Source: Pseudomonadota bacterium
Lineage (GTDB): Bacteria > Chloroflexota > UBA5177 > JAJPKF01
NCBI GenBank assembly: GCA_021323865.1
Contig: JAJPKF010000028.1
Span: 1-57,036, forward strand
Direction: 5' to 3'
DNA length: 57,036 nt
The position numbers and the translations under genes are program-made. The notes under the pieces were generated by a model. That model did not search any database, had not been told where the DNA came from, and was given only the letters and a program-made list of their open reading frames with translations. Below, one piece after another: positions 33,137-43,314 of the stretch (position 1 is its first letter; every line of letters begins with the position of its first letter).

Positions 33137-36100
33137 GTGAAGTTGTTCCGACTCGTCGCCGGCCTCTCCCTTTTCGGTCTCGCCGCCGTAGCCGCGCCCG
33201 GCCTGGCCTCCGCCAGTTCGCCCGGCTCGTTCACCTTTGCCGCCGTCGGCGACTTCGGCGCCAACAGCAACTCCACCGCGGTGTTCAGCGACATCAACGC
33301 CGCCAATCCGAACTTCCTGTTGGGTCTCGGCGACTATAGCTACGATCAGCTCCAACCGTCTACCTCCTGGTGTCAGTACGTGCGCCAGAACCTGGGGAAC
33401 GTGCCCTTCGAGCTGGTCAGCGGAAACCACGAAAGCGACGGCACCAACGGCTATCTGATCGACTTCGCCAACGACAATCCCGCCTCCCCCAATCCCCAAT
33501 GCTTCGGCGATCAGATGAACAGCACGCTGGGTCCGGCCGGCAACGCGCTGAGCAGCTACGGGCAGAACTATTACTTCGACTACCCTTCCGGCAGCCGTCT
33601 GGCGCGCTTCATCATGATTTCGCCGGGCCTCACGTTCAACTACCCCGGGTACTCGAGCTGGAGCTACGACTTCAGCAAGGGCGGCGCCGCCTACAACTGG
33701 CTGTCATCGGCCATCGACAATGCCCGCGCCAGCGGCATCCAGTGGGTGATCGTGGGCATGCACAAGGTCTGCTTGACCACCGGCGGCAGCAACTGCGACA
33801 TCGGCACGGATCTCGAGAATCTGCTCATCAGCAAACACGTGGATCTGGTGCTCCAGGCGCATGACCACAACTATCAGCGCAGCAAGCAGCTGGCCCTGAA
33901 CGGCGGCTCCTGCACGGGTGTTGATCCTTCCAGCTACAATCCCGCCTGCGTGGTGAACGACGGCTCGTCGGGCACCTATCAGGAGGGGGCCGGCTCGGTA
34001 TTCGTCATCGACGGGACCGGCGGCATCGACGACGAGTACGGCGCGATCTACAACAACCCGGACAGTCCCTACTTCGCCACCTACATGGGCACCAACGTGT
34101 CTCCCCGCAAGGGTTTCATGGAGTACTCCGTCTCGAGTAGCGGCATTTCCGCGCAGTTCGTAGGCGCCACGAGTACCTCGAACTACACTGATTCCTTTAC
34201 GATTCAAGGCTCGTCGTCGAGCTCCCCAACGCCGACCACCACACCCACGGGCACGGGCCAGGGAAGCACAGTCTTCTCCAACAACTTCGATGGCCAGCCG
34301 GTTGGATCGCTGCAGTTCGGCACCGGCAGCAACGCCTTCACGGGGCCAGGCGGCTCTGGAGGCCTCACGGTCCAAAACGGCGTGTCCGACAGCGCTCCCA
34401 ACGCCCTTGCCGCCACCGTAACCGGCGGTCTGGACGCCTACGCCTATAAGACGTACTCAGGAAGCGGCTACGCGTCGCACACGTTGCAGTTCAATGTGCA
34501 GCTGGGCTCGGACTTCGTCCTGCCCTCGTCCGAATACATGGTGCTGGCGCAGACGCTGCCCAATTCGTCCTCCAACCTGGGCAAGGTGAGCCTGGAGATG
34601 AGCAGCGCGGGCACCCTCTATCTGGACTACGTCGACAGCGCCGGAGCCCAGCACTTCCTATACAGCAGCGCCAGCCTTCAGATCGGCAAGTGGTACAGCC
34701 TGGCGCTGGAAGAGGACGTGGGCGCCGGCACCGGAGCTTTGCGGCTGCTTGTGAACGGCGCCTCCGTCATCTCGGCGAGCGCCATCGACACCGGGTCCAA
34801 TCCCATCACCTACTTCGCGGTGGGTGACGAATACACGCCGGTCGACGCCGGAACGGCGGGGCATCTCTACATCGACGACGTCGTGGGCTACAGTACCTCC
34901 CAACCCGGGTCATCCACACCCACACCCACACCAACCTCCACAACTCCCACCACGACGCCCACCTCCACACCTGCCCCGCCGGTTCCGACCCTCCTCTTCT
35001 CCAACAACTTCGACTTGCAGCCGGGAGGCGCCCTCCAGACCGGCTCCGGCGCCAACCAGTTCACCAGTGCCACCGGCAACGCGAAGGTTGGGACCAGCGC
35101 CGCCGCCAGTCCTCCCAACGACCTGGCCATCGGCCTCAGCCCCGGCAATGTCGCCGACGCCGTCAAGCAGTACGGCAGCAGCTACGGCAACCACAGCCTT
35201 CAGTTTTCCTTCAAACTCGACAACAACTTCAACCTGCGGCGCTCGCCGCTTCAGTTCGCCGACACCACGGCTTCGGGCGGCTCGTCCCCCGTTGTACTGC
35301 AGATCAATCCCAATCGCGAGATAGATCTAAGCTATACCGATGCCGCGGGCGGCCGTCACCTTACGCAGACCGGGTACACCATGCCGCTCGGCGCCTGGCA
35401 CACGCTCACACTGGCCCAGGTCGCCGGGCCATCCGGCAGCCTGACCTTGTCGGTCGACAGCACGCCGGTTCTCAAGCTCACGGGCCTCAATCTGCCCACC
35501 GGTGGTGCAAACAGCTTCGGACTGGGCGAGCTCTCGCCGTCCGGCAAGGACACACGCGGCAACGTCTACTTCGACGACGTGGTGACGACGACGCTGACCG
35601 CCGCTCCGTCCCCCACTCCGTCTCCCTCACCCACCACCACGCCGACGACTCCCACTCCAACACCGACTACCCCAACGCCGACTCCGACGACTCCCACGCC
35701 AACCCCGACGACTCCTACGCCAACAGCCACCACGCCAACCCCCACACCGACGAACACGGCTTCCGTCTTCGCCACTGGGTTCGATGCACAAGCGACAGGC
35801 CCGCTGCAGCTGGGTTCGGGACCCTCCAGCTTCAGCGGCGCGACCGGCTCCTCCCAGCTGACGGTTCAGAACACCGTGTTCGACAGCTCTCCCAATGCCC
35901 TGGCTGTCTCGGTGGCGGGGGGCGGCAGCGCCTACGCCTCTGAGACCTACTCGGGAGCCGGCTACGGCACCCACACACTGCAGTTCAACATCCAGCTGGG
36001 CAGCGACTTCGTGTTGCCTTCATCGGAATACCTGGTTCTCGCTCAGACGCTTCCCAACCCCGCCTCAAACAACGGCAAGGTCGATCTCAACATGACCTCG

Positions 36101-36391
36101 ACCGGATCCCTGTTCATCGATTACTGGGATGCGAGCGGGACAAAGCACACCATCTACACCAACGGTCATCTGGCCGTGGGCGGCTGGCACACCATCGTCC
36201 TGCATCAGGTCATGGGGAGCGCCGGATCGATCAGCCTCACCATCGATGGCGTCAGCCAGGGTGGCGGCACGAGCCTCAATATGGGCTCAAATGGCGTGAC
36301 CTATTTCGCGCTGGGTGAGGAGTATACACCCAACGACACCAGCACCGCCGGCCACCTCTATCTCGACGACGTAACGGCGACCAGCAGCTAG
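33137..36391 (+). CDS. secreted metallophosphoesterase with three LamG-like modules on Thr/Pro linkers
   Basis: A 1084-residue exported protein (signal peptide LVAGLSLFGLAAVAAPGLASA). A calcineurin-like phosphoesterase domain lies at about residues 30-345, with metal-site motifs AAVGDFG, GLGDYSYD, VSGNHE, VIVGMHK and QAHDHNY. Three homologous beta-jellyroll modules follow at about 375-590, 618-815 and 875-1082. Each has FSNNFD or FATGFD, HTLQFN or HSLQF, and a terminal YFDDV or LYLDDV signature. Modules 1 and 3 are closest. Thr/Pro-rich linkers separate the modules. Start is GTG. The phosphate ester substrate is unknown; the modules likely bind glycans at the surface. Confidence 0.88.
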   Translation: MKLFRLVAGLSLFGLAAVAAPGLASASSPGSFTFAAVGDFGANSNSTAVFSDINAANPNFLLGLGDYSYDQLQPSTSWCQYVRQNLGNVPFELVSGNHESDGTNGYLIDFANDNPASPNPQCFGDQMNSTLGPAGNALSSYGQNYYFDYPSGSRLARFIMISPGLTFNYPGYSSWSYDFSKGGAAYNWLSSAIDNARASGIQWVIVGMHKVCLTTGGSNCDIGTDLENLLISKHVDLVLQAHDHNYQRSKQLALNGGSCTGVDPSSYNPACVVNDGSSGTYQEGAGSVFVIDGTGGIDDEYGAIYNNPDSPYFATYMGTNVSPRKGFMEYSVSSSGISAQFVGATSTSNYTDSFTIQGSSSSSPTPTTTPTGTGQGSTVFSNNFDGQPVGSLQFGTGSNAFTGPGGSGGLTVQNGVSDSAPNALAATVTGGLDAYAYKTYSGSGYASHTLQFNVQLGSDFVLPSSEYMVLAQTLPNSSSNLGKVSLEMSSAGTLYLDYVDSAGAQHFLYSSASLQIGKWYSLALEEDVGAGTGALRLLVNGASVISASAIDTGSNPITYFAVGDEYTPVDAGTAGHLYIDDVVGYSTSQPGSSTPTPTPTSTTPTTTPTSTPAPPVPTLLFSNNFDLQPGGALQTGSGANQFTSATGNAKVGTSAAASPPNDLAIGLSPGNVADAVKQYGSSYGNHSLQFSFKLDNNFNLRRSPLQFADTTASGGSSPVVLQINPNREIDLSYTDAAGGRHLTQTGYTMPLGAWHTLTLAQVAGPSGSLTLSVDSTPVLKLTGLNLPTGGANSFGLGELSPSGKDTRGNVYFDDVVTTTLTAAPSPTPSPSPTTTPTTPTPTPTTPTPTPTTPTPTPTTPTPTATTPTPTPTNTASVFATGFDAQATGPLQLGSGPSSFSGATGSSQLTVQNTVFDSSPNALAVSVAGGGSAYASETYSGAGYGTHTLQFNIQLGSDFVLPSSEYLVLAQTLPNPASNNGKVDLNMTSTGSLFIDYWDASGTKHTIYTNGHLAVGGWHTIVLHQVMGSAGSISLTIDGVSQGGGTSLNMGSNGVTYFALGEEYTPNDTSTAGHLYLDDVTATSS
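35604..35756 (+). repeat. Thr/Pro linker microsatellite
   Basis: A run of about 50 codons of mixed ACN/CCN forming tandem 18-27-base units such as ACGCCAACCCCGACGACT. It encodes repeats of TPTPTTPT between modules 2 and 3. It is not a CRISPR array because it has no spacers and stays in frame. Confidence 0.8.
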
Positions 36392-36424
36392 GCGAGATCT
36401 GGGAGCAGCGCGGCGCCTTCCCGC

Positions 36425-36727
36425 CTAGGCCTCGACCTCCGCGGTCTCCATCAGCTCCTCCACCGTCGGATAGAGGATTCGGTTCTGCTCGTAGAACTCG
36501 ACGCCGAACCGCTGGGCGCAAGCCAGCAGCTCGTCATACTTGGCATAGCTTCCAGTGCTGGGCATCTCGCCCTCGAGGCCGAAGTCCACGACCACCCCAT
36601 TCATTAGATTGACGACTTTCTTCCCCTTCGGAACCTTGGGCGCCTCGTAGACCGTCACTCCGCAGTCTCGAAGCTCCTCCGTCGTCATAAGTCGCAACGT
36701 CTCGGCCATCCAGGGAAATTGATTCAT
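36425..36727 (-). CDS. hypothetical small acidic protein, 100 aa
   Basis: A 100-residue protein with MNQFPWMAETLRLM at the start, then KVPKGKKVVNLMNGVVVDF, and an acidic C-terminal helix (TVEELMETAEVEA). No domain is recognised. I start at the ATG at 36725-36727, which follows GAAGAAG; a longer frame to 36781 has no support. It is divergent from the NUDIX gene by 186 bases. Confidence 0.6.
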   Translation of the reverse strand: MNQFPWMAETLRLMTTEELRDCGVTVYEAPKVPKGKKVVNLMNGVVVDFGLEGEMPSTGSYAKYDELLACAQRFGVEFYEQNRILYPTVEELMETAEVEA

Positions 36728-36913
36728 GTCGCTTCTTCGCCTCGTTCGGAGGGGCTGATCACCACACTCGGGTATTGCCACTCATTCTCGCAAGAATCGT
36801 GCACGCGTTGAATCCCCGTCACGGACTGCAGGGCTAGACTGAGTCAAGCTGTAGGGCGGCACGGCGCCCGTCTGCGCGCCATCTGCCGTCCCGACCTCAC
36901 CTCCCGAGCTGCC

Positions 36914-37429
36914 ATGCGCCGTCCTCACCGATCTTCCTTTCCGCACGCTCTGAAGCGCGTCGACTGCGTGGGCGTCCTGCTGACCCGCCGCGAAGGCGCC
37001 CGCGAGGAGATCCTCCTGGTCTGGAACGCCGACTGGAAGGTGCCTGGCTGGAGCCTTCCCGGTGGTGCCCGAGAGCCGGGGGAATCCCTGGAGGCGACGG
37101 CGGTGCGAGAAGCGTGGGAAGAAACTGGCCTCCACGTGGAGGTGGGCAGCCTCCTGGACCTCTACGAAATCATCGGTCTAGGGGGCCGCATACACCTGGT
37201 GGTCTACACCTTCCGCGGCCGGGAGATCGGCGGCTCGCTTGCTGCCGACGGCGGCTGCGAGCCGGCCGGTGACGGCGTCACCAGGGCATGCTGGTTCTCG
37301 CTCGAGGAGGCGCGGCGCATCCCTGAGATGCGCCGCCTGCTCGGAGAGCTCACGCGATCGGGCGGAGCGACCTACAGCGTGGACGACCATCTCTGCGCAG
37401 CGACCATGGAGAAAAGGGAGGCCTCGTGA
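36914..37429 (+). CDS. NUDIX hydrolase
   Basis: A 171-residue NUDIX pyrophosphohydrolase. The NUDIX box spans [18 protein letters not shown] and WEETGLHV (near residues 53-77), matching GX5EX7[20 protein letters not shown] lies just before it. It hydrolyses a nucleoside diphosphate linked to another group; the substrate is not evident. The stop overlaps the GTG of the aldo/keto reductase (GTGA), so they are coupled. Start uncertain within about 15 residues. Confidence 0.88.
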   Translation: MRRPHRSSFPHALKRVDCVGVLLTRREGAREEILLVWNADWKVPGWSLPGGAREPGESLEATAVREAWEETGLHVEVGSLLDLYEIIGLGGRIHLVVYTFRGREIGGSLAADGGCEPAGDGVTRACWFSLEEARRIPEMRRLLGELTRSGGATYSVDDHLCAATMEKREAS

Positions 37430-38379
37430 GATATCGGAATCTGGGCAGATCAGGCGTCAAGGTGGCATCCATCTGCTTGGGTACCATGCAGTTCGGATGG
37501 ACGGCAACCGAAGAGCAGGCGCAGGAGGTCCTCGACGCCTATGTGGAGGCGGGCGGCAATTTTATCGATACTGCCGACGTCTACTCCCGCTGGGCTGAGA
37601 ACAATCCCGGAGGCGTCTCCGAGGACATAATCGGCCGCTGGATGAAGGACCGCGGCGTGCGAGAACAGATCGTTCTCGCCACCAAGGTGCGCGGCACCAT
37701 GGGGCCCGGTCCCAATGATGTCGGCCTTTCTCGGAGACACATCATGGATGCCGTCCAGGCTTCCCTGCGACGATTGCAAGTGGACTATATCGACCTGTAC
37801 CAGGCGCACAGCGATGACCCGGAAGTCCACCTCGAGGAAACGTTGGAGGCCTTCGACCGGTTGGTGCGCCGCGGCGATGTTCGCTACGTCGGCGCATCCA
37901 ACTATCCGGCATGGCGGCTGATGAAGGCGCTGTGCATCAGCCGCGAGCGCGGTCTTGCTGCCTATGTGAGCCTGCAGCCGCCCTACAGCCTCGCCAATCG
38001 CGAATTTGACAAGGAGCTGCTGCCCCTCTGTGTCGAGGAGGGGGTCGGCGTCATCCCCTATTCACCGCTGGCGGCCGGCTTCCTCACGGGGAAATATCGA
38101 CGTGATGAGCCGGTGCCCGACTCCGCAAGAGCCGGCGGCATCCAGGAGCGCTACTTTAACGAGCGTGGCTGGAGAACCGTCGACGCGGTCGCGGCCATTG
38201 CCGGAGAGCTTGGCGTGACCATGGCGCAGGTGGCGCTTGCCTGGCTGCTGCAGCGGCCGTCGGTGGTCTCGCCCATCATCGGCGCCAATTCCGTGGAGCA
38301 GCTTCGCGACCTGTTGGGGGCCGACGACGTTCCGCTTTCGGCCGAGCAGGTTCAGCGTCTGGACGAGGCCAGCGCCTAG
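37426..38379 (+). CDS. aldo/keto reductase
   Basis: A 317-residue TIM-barrel NADPH oxidoreductase of the AKR superfamily. Catalytic residues are visible: D in [11 protein letters not shown] in VYSRWAEN, K in VLATKVRG and H in [20 protein letters not shown] near residue 145 and [16 protein letters not shown] near 283 are family signatures that bind the cofactor 2'-phosphate. Substrate unknown. Starts at GTG overlapping the NUDIX stop by four bases. Confidence 0.92.
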   Translation: MRYRNLGRSGVKVASICLGTMQFGWTATEEQAQEVLDAYVEAGGNFIDTADVYSRWAENNPGGVSEDIIGRWMKDRGVREQIVLATKVRGTMGPGPNDVGLSRRHIMDAVQASLRRLQVDYIDLYQAHSDDPEVHLEETLEAFDRLVRRGDVRYVGASNYPAWRLMKALCISRERGLAAYVSLQPPYSLANREFDKELLPLCVEEGVGVIPYSPLAAGFLTGKYRRDEPVPDSARAGGIQERYFNERGWRTVDAVAAIAGELGVTMAQVALAWLLQRPSVVSPIIGANSVEQLRDLLGADDVPLSAEQVQRLDEASA

Positions 38380-38440
38380 CGGCGCGCCGCACTCGGCCCT
38401 CGGACCGGTTGCTCAGGCGGCCCGGTCGGTTCGGTCTAGC

Positions 38441-38635
38441 CTACAGGCGGGAGCCGGGGACTTCCTCGACGATCCCTTCCAGCTGCTGCCGTAGCTCGGG
38501 GCCGTCCTGGTGTCCATGAGAGCTGACCGCATGCTCGGCCGCCGCTTTCAGGACCTCTTCGCGCGTTCCCTCGATGCGTAGGCTGCAGCTGTTGTCGCTG
38601 GGCATCTTCCGGCAATCGACGGCATATCGAGTCAC
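38441..38635 (-). CDS. DUF1059 domain protein, 64 aa
   Basis: A 64-residue soluble protein matching DUF1059: start TRYAVDCRKMPSDNSCSLR, then EGTREEVLKAAAEHAVSSHG, then a helical end. Two conserved Cys (DCRK and SCSL) and His residues are kept. GTG at 38633-38635 is preceded by AAGGAG at good spacing. Function of the family is unknown. It is a single leftward gene behind a TATACT -10-like box. Confidence 0.82.
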   Translation of the reverse strand: MTRYAVDCRKMPSDNSCSLRIEGTREEVLKAAAEHAVSSHGHQDGPELRQQLEGIVEEVPGSRL

Positions 38636-38665
38636 GGACGCTCTCCTTCCATCGGGTCTGGCACC

Positions 38666-38671
38666 AGTATA
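38666..38671 (-). promoter_or_regulatory. candidate -10 box of the DUF1059 gene
   Basis: TATACT on the minus strand, 31 bases before the GTG. GGGACA at 38691-38696 is the nearest -35-like hexamer, with a long 19-base spacer. Confidence 0.3.
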
Positions 38672-39071
38672 GGTGCGGGCAGGGGCTGGGTGTCCCGGCT
38701 GCCGGGTGAATGTGTGGCGATGGACCGCTTTCAGTGGGGGATTGTGGAGATGGTGAAGATGCTTCGTCCCGACTCCGGAAGCTGCGGTTTTCCACGCTGG
38801 TCCGCACTCTCCTCGGCGGCTCTCACCACCGTTCTTCAACGCTCTTGTCGAGCACCGGCCTGGCACGGCGTACGATTCCCCACAGTGCCAACGTGCCGAC
38901 TGCGAGAACTACGATCTTCTATAGAAAGAGAGAACTCGTAGCTTTATGGACCTGTGGGAACGGTGAGGTGAGCGCTTCTCGACATCATGCATGGCGTTCT
39001 TCGCTTGGTGTTCCACGGACACGCTGATCGGCCAATGAGCTAAAACACCAACCGCTCGACCTGCGGCCCCG
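38672..39071. other. gene-free intergenic region
   Basis: No frame here has family content or ribosome sites on either strand. It lies between the DUF1059 gene and the 3' end of the NHL gene. I saw no terminator hairpin with a U-tract or repeated element. Confidence 0.6.
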
Positions 39072-40733
39072 TCAGTGCGCTGAATACTCCAGAATCCGGT
39101 TATTGAGCTCGTCGGCCACAACCACGTTGCCGGCGGCATCGATCCGCACCGATTCTGGGAGGCAGAGCGTCGCTCCGGAACGACCACCTCGGTTGCAGCC
39201 ATTGGACTTGAACCGTCCGTGCTGCCCCAGCACAAGCGCCGCGGACCGCGAGCCTGAGGGAAACTCGAGAACTCGGTTATTGCCGTCGGCAATCCACAGA
39301 TTGCCTGAGGGGTCCAGAGACACACCGCGGGGATTCGCGAGCGCGCGCTTGCCGATGCCACCGTGGTTCGCTGCTATGGAGGTGAAGCTGCCCGCCTGCC
39401 CGTACACCGCATTCGCGGCCTGTCGGCTGGACCCGAGGGCATCCGGGATCTCCAACACCCGGTTGTCGCCGCTGTCGGCAACGAGCAGATTTCCGGCCGG
39501 GTCGGCAACGGCATCAGCCGGCCGGCTGAGGGTGCACGCGCCCGCGGGCGACGGCTCGGGGACACACCCCGCTGGACGATGGAACGGTGGCCACTGGTCT
39601 GCTCCCGCGGTCGTGAAATCGCCGCCCTGTCCCCACACGCGGGAAGCGGGGACGAAGCAGGTCTTTCCGCATCTGGTCTTGAAGGCAGCCAGCATGGAAT
39701 GCGACCACTCCAACACCCGGTTGTTATCGGAGTCCGCCACCAGTAGATCGCCCTGCGGATCTACGCTGATCTGTTCCGGCCCGCCCAGCGTGCAGCGCGT
39801 CGCTGGGCCCTGAACCGGCAGCACAATCGTGACCGGCTGAAACGGATACCGCGAGAGGGCGATATGCACGCCGCCGACTCGTTTGGGCAGGAAGTGTTTG
39901 AATACGGCGTAGCCGCTGGAGTTGGAGGTGACCGTTCGGATCTTGTGGATACCGACCTCGCGGGCGTTGAACACCACCTTGACGCCCGGGACCCGGGTGT
40001 GTGCTTGGCGATCGCGTATCGCCACCAGCAGATTCGTAGGGTGCCCCACCTGCACCAGTCCGCGGACCTTCACCGCGAAGTGCGCTTGGCCCTTGCCCGC
40101 CGGCTGGACCACGAACGGGCGCCGGTTGCTGGGACATCGCGGGCCACCGCTCGATCCCGGAACGACGTTGTTTGCGGCCCCCGCGAAGAAGTCCGGCTGT
40201 CCGAGAACCAGATCAGCCGGCGAGGCCCGGCCCTTGTGGGCGGCATCGAAGTAGACCAGAACCCGGTTGTTGCCGGAGTCCGCGACAAAGAGATCGCCCG
40301 ACCCGTCGACCGCCACGCCTGAGGGGAAGCAGAGTGTATAGCGGCTGGCCGGATGCGGCACTGGATAGGGTGAACCGGCGCGAGCCTGCCGATCGCACCC
40401 GCCTGTCGTGAGCTTGCCGTACTGGCCGAACGACTTCTTGGCAACCGTGGCGGGCGCATTGATGGCCGGATTGAACCGAAAGAGCAGGACACGGCTGTTG
40501 CCCGTATCGGCCACCCAAAGATTGCCTTGATTGTCGATCACCGCCGAGGCAGGATTGCAGAGTCGGTGGGAGGTCGGGCCGGCACAGCCGAAGCCGCCCG
40601 AGCGCAGATTGTATTGACCCCACACGACATCGGCACGCTCCTGGGCGATGGTGGCCAGAGCCACTCCCGGAGCGATAGCCAGCGCGCCGATTGCCATCGC
40701 CAGCACCAGCCGCAGTCCCGACGGCCGGCTCAT
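39072..40733 (-). CDS. secreted NHL-repeat beta-propeller protein
   Basis: A 553-residue exported protein with a signal peptide (LRLVLAMAIGALAIAPGVALA). At least five NHL-type repeats follow, each with VDxxGNLxVADSxNNRVLxY (for example GNLWVADTGNSRVLLF near residue 70 and GDLLVADSDNNRVLEW near 320). A long insert near 200-300 has an Ig-like pattern (QVGHPTNLLVAIRDRQAH, GYAVFKHFLPKRVGG). Such propellers bind partners or glycans. The ATG overlaps the stop of the DMFase-like gene by ATGA. It is the last gene of the polysaccharide operon. Confidence 0.85.
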   Translation of the reverse strand: MSRPSGLRLVLAMAIGALAIAPGVALATIAQERADVVWGQYNLRSGGFGCAGPTSHRLCNPASAVIDNQGNLWVADTGNSRVLLFRFNPAINAPATVAKKSFGQYGKLTTGGCDRQARAGSPYPVPHPASRYTLCFPSGVAVDGSGDLFVADSGNNRVLVYFDAAHKGRASPADLVLGQPDFFAGAANNVVPGSSGGPRCPSNRRPFVVQPAGKGQAHFAVKVRGLVQVGHPTNLLVAIRDRQAHTRVPGVKVVFNAREVGIHKIRTVTSNSSGYAVFKHFLPKRVGGVHIALSRYPFQPVTIVLPVQGPATRCTLGGPEQISVDPQGDLLVADSDNNRVLEWSHSMLAAFKTRCGKTCFVPASRVWGQGGDFTTAGADQWPPFHRPAGCVPEPSPAGACTLSRPADAVADPAGNLLVADSGDNRVLEIPDALGSSRQAANAVYGQAGSFTSIAANHGGIGKRALANPRGVSLDPSGNLWIADGNNRVLEFPSGSRSAALVLGQHGRFKSNGCNRGGRSGATLCLPESVRIDAAGNVVVADELNNRILEYSAH

Positions 40734-42211
40734 CTGCGCCCTCGAGAAAAAGCCGCCAGAACGTTGGCGGTAATGATTTCGGCGTCGTGATTGGGATGCT
40801 TCGGAGCCGCCTTGTAGAGCCAGAAACTCTGGCGAAGATCGTCCAGCCCCCATGACCACTCGATGGCCCCGGCGTCGAAGACCCAGGCTCCACTCCTTGC
40901 CCGGTACACCGTCGCATTGGCGACCCGCGACACGTTCCCACTGTCCAGGAGCGGTGAATGCGCCAGAATCTGGACGCCATGAGGCCGGGGATACCGGTGA
41001 TAGACCCAGTCCACCTCCTGTCCGAGGACCTTGGGAATCTTCGCGCCGCGGCGCATGTGGGTGCCCCGGAATACCCAGCTCTTCGGACGGCTCACAACCC
41101 ACGCGGATGGGCCATGGGCGCCCTCATAGGCGCCGTACATGGCGCCCGTCAGCTCCTGTTCGGGCCGATTGAGTGGCGGCGAGCGGAACTCCGTGGTGGT
41201 CAGCTTGGGATGGCGCTCGGACAGCGGGTCGCGCGAGGTCTTGTAGCAGACCATCGCCGCGTCGGCTTGCCGCCCCAGCGACTCCAAACGGATCTGCCAG
41301 AAACCGGAGTTCGCGGCGAAGTTTCCCAATCCCACGCCGTGGGCCACGGCCTCGTCATAGGCATTGCGCATGCCGCGGGTCCAGTATTCGTCGTGGCCCA
41401 CAACCAGCACGGCCCGGTGGCGCAGGAGGAGAGCCGGACGATTCGCGACGTCCAGATCGGTCCCGTAGTCGACGTCGTACCCTCGCTGCTCCAGCCAGCG
41501 GACCATGTGGATTTCCCAGGAGAAGAACCAGCCTGCCCCCATGTTTTGGACGAAGGGCCGCTCGAACGACACCTCGACTGCTCGGTGCGCGTACTGCTGG
41601 GCCGCGGTGGGATAGCTGATGTCCGCGTACAGCGATTTGCCGCCCCAGGTGTTGTATGCCTCGTCCGTGAACACTGCGTGCACGAAGAGATAGGTGCTTC
41701 GAGAGGAGGGGTCTGTCACGACGAACGGAATATATGCCTGATGTGTGTTCGAGCCCGTGAGCTTCACCATATAGACACCGCTCACCCAGCTCGCCGGCAC
41801 CGTCAGCCGAAACGAGACCGGCCAGTGGCAGACAATCATCCCCGTGTGCGAGTCCGGCTTGGGCCGGCTTCGAAGGTGGCCCCGAAGATGCGTGACCGAG
41901 GTCATCAGCCGGGCGCCGTCGCCGTCATACCAGCCCATACGATAGACGTCGGCCCGAAACCGGGCTGCCGTCGTGCTGACGGAAAAGCTGATGCTGTGTC
42001 CTGCGGAAACGCCGGCCGCCGAGGCATAGCCCTGGATTTCCCCGTGATACGACAGTACCTTGATCTCCCAGCCTGTCGTGCCCGGTTTGGCGTTCTCCCG
42101 TTGGATGGGATTGAGCGCCGCCCGGGCCTTCGGCAGCGCGTCGAGACCGGCGGCCAGAGCCAAGATCAACACCGTTCCCGCAACCACGGCGAAGATTGCC
42201 CGCGGTCTCAT
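40730..42211 (-). CDS. N,N-dimethylformamidase beta-subunit-like secreted protein
   Basis: A 493-residue protein with N-terminal signal or anchor (IFAVVAGTVLILALAAGLDA). The extracytoplasmic domain resembles the N,N-dimethylformamidase beta-subunit family: FRADVYRMGWYDGDGARLM near residue 85, FVQNMGAGWFFSWEIHMVRWL near 225, VVGHDEYWTRGMRNAYDEA near 270 and FAANSGFWQIRL near 300. In DMFase this domain carries the iron-binding Tyr/Glu and His residues. The neighbours are glycosyltransferases, so a polysaccharide-modifying or amide-cleaving role is as plausible as true DMF hydrolysis. The gene overlaps both neighbours by four bases. Confidence 0.8.
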   Translation of the reverse strand: MRPRAIFAVVAGTVLILALAAGLDALPKARAALNPIQRENAKPGTTGWEIKVLSYHGEIQGYASAAGVSAGHSISFSVSTTAARFRADVYRMGWYDGDGARLMTSVTHLRGHLRSRPKPDSHTGMIVCHWPVSFRLTVPASWVSGVYMVKLTGSNTHQAYIPFVVTDPSSRSTYLFVHAVFTDEAYNTWGGKSLYADISYPTAAQQYAHRAVEVSFERPFVQNMGAGWFFSWEIHMVRWLEQRGYDVDYGTDLDVANRPALLLRHRAVLVVGHDEYWTRGMRNAYDEAVAHGVGLGNFAANSGFWQIRLESLGRQADAAMVCYKTSRDPLSERHPKLTTTEFRSPPLNRPEQELTGAMYGAYEGAHGPSAWVVSRPKSWVFRGTHMRRGAKIPKVLGQEVDWVYHRYPRPHGVQILAHSPLLDSGNVSRVANATVYRARSGAWVFDAGAIEWSWGLDDLRQSFWLYKAAPKHPNHDAEIITANVLAAFSRGRR

Positions 42212-43314
42212 CCGATGGCTTCCTCAGCCGCGGACAACGTGGGCACATCCTGGATTGCCGGCTCCCCCCGGATCGACTGTCCGGCCAGCCCGGAAAGCAG
42301 CCCCAGTCCCCAGCTCACGTGAAGAGCCGGGAACACGACCATCAGGGCGGCCGTCACCCGAGGGCGACCTCGCCCGGCCATGGCCGCGGCCAGCGCCACA
42401 CAGAGGCCGTACACCGTCGGGACCGCCAGCCACCGCCGGCGAACAGCTCCTTGCACTCCGCCGGCACCCAGGCCGGACAAGCTCACGACGAGCAGCATCA
42501 CCAGTAGTGGCGCGGCCAGGTGGCGCGCTTGGATCGAGCCCGGCTGGGTGCGCATCACGCGCGCCTTGCCCCGTCCATAGCGAAAGAACTGCCGGGCAAT
42601 GCCCCCCAGACTGTCCCGCGGCGCATACGTGGACCGGATGTCGGGTGAGAGGAGCACGCCGTAGCCCGCTTGGCGGATCCGGTGGTTCAGCTCGAAGTCC
42701 TCATTGGCCGGCAGCGATTCGTCGTACAGCCCCGTCTCCGCCAGAACCGACCGGCGGAAGGCGCCCAGATAGACCGAGTCGACATACTCCTGACGCTCCA
42801 AGAAATGAAACCGGCTGTCGCCGATGCCGAAGCGCGAACAAAGCGCGCGCGCCATGGCCTCTCCGACGACTCCCCGTCCCTTGGGACGCATCAGGCCCCC
42901 GACATTGCCCGCCCCCGTGCGGGCCAGCAGGTCCACGCAGCGCTGTACGTAGTCGGGCGCCAGGTGGCAGTGGCCATCCACGCGCACCACCACGTCGGCT
43001 GTGCCGGAGCGGATGCCGAGGTTGAGGCCCGCGGCGGTCGATCTTTGGGGATTGGGCAGAATGCGCACCCGAGTGCTGCCCACGCGCTCGACGATCGGCA
43101 CAGTGTCATCTTCCGAATCGCCGTCGATCACGGTCACGCTCATTCGACCGGGTTCGAAGGTCTGGTGGAGGACCGACTCCAGGCAGGCGGGGATGTGGCT
43201 TGCCTCGTTCCGAACCGGAATGACCACGTCCACCGTGGCCACGGCAGGATCGAGCGGCCCGGCCCGGCGGACCGGCGGTGCTGACACGTGCTTCTCTCCG
43301 GAGGTGGATCGCAT
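42208..43314 (-). CDS. ExoA-like family 2 glycosyltransferase
   Basis: A 368-residue GT2 with membrane-associated C-terminus. VDVVIPVRNEASHIPACLES near residue 28 is the ExoA-type start. VRILPNPQRSTAAGLNLGI, VVVRVDGHCHLAPDY with the DxD motif near 110, and LPANEDFELNHRIRQAGYGV near 205 are catalytic. Two or three hydrophobic segments follow after 275. ExoA adds a sugar to the succinoglycan repeat unit; here the polymer is unknown. Its TGA overlaps the DMFase-like start by four bases. A 56-base gap separates it from the GT4 gene upstream. Confidence 0.88.
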   Translation of the reverse strand: MRSTSGEKHVSAPPVRRAGPLDPAVATVDVVIPVRNEASHIPACLESVLHQTFEPGRMSVTVIDGDSEDDTVPIVERVGSTRVRILPNPQRSTAAGLNLGIRSGTADVVVRVDGHCHLAPDYVQRCVDLLARTGAGNVGGLMRPKGRGVVGEAMARALCSRFGIGDSRFHFLERQEYVDSVYLGAFRRSVLAETGLYDESLPANEDFELNHRIRQAGYGVLLSPDIRSTYAPRDSLGGIARQFFRYGRGKARVMRTQPGSIQARHLAAPLLVMLLVVSLSGLGAGGVQGAVRRRWLAVPTVYGLCVALAAAMAGRGRPRVTAALMVVFPALHVSWGLGLLSGLAGQSIRGEPAIQDVPTLSAAEEAIG

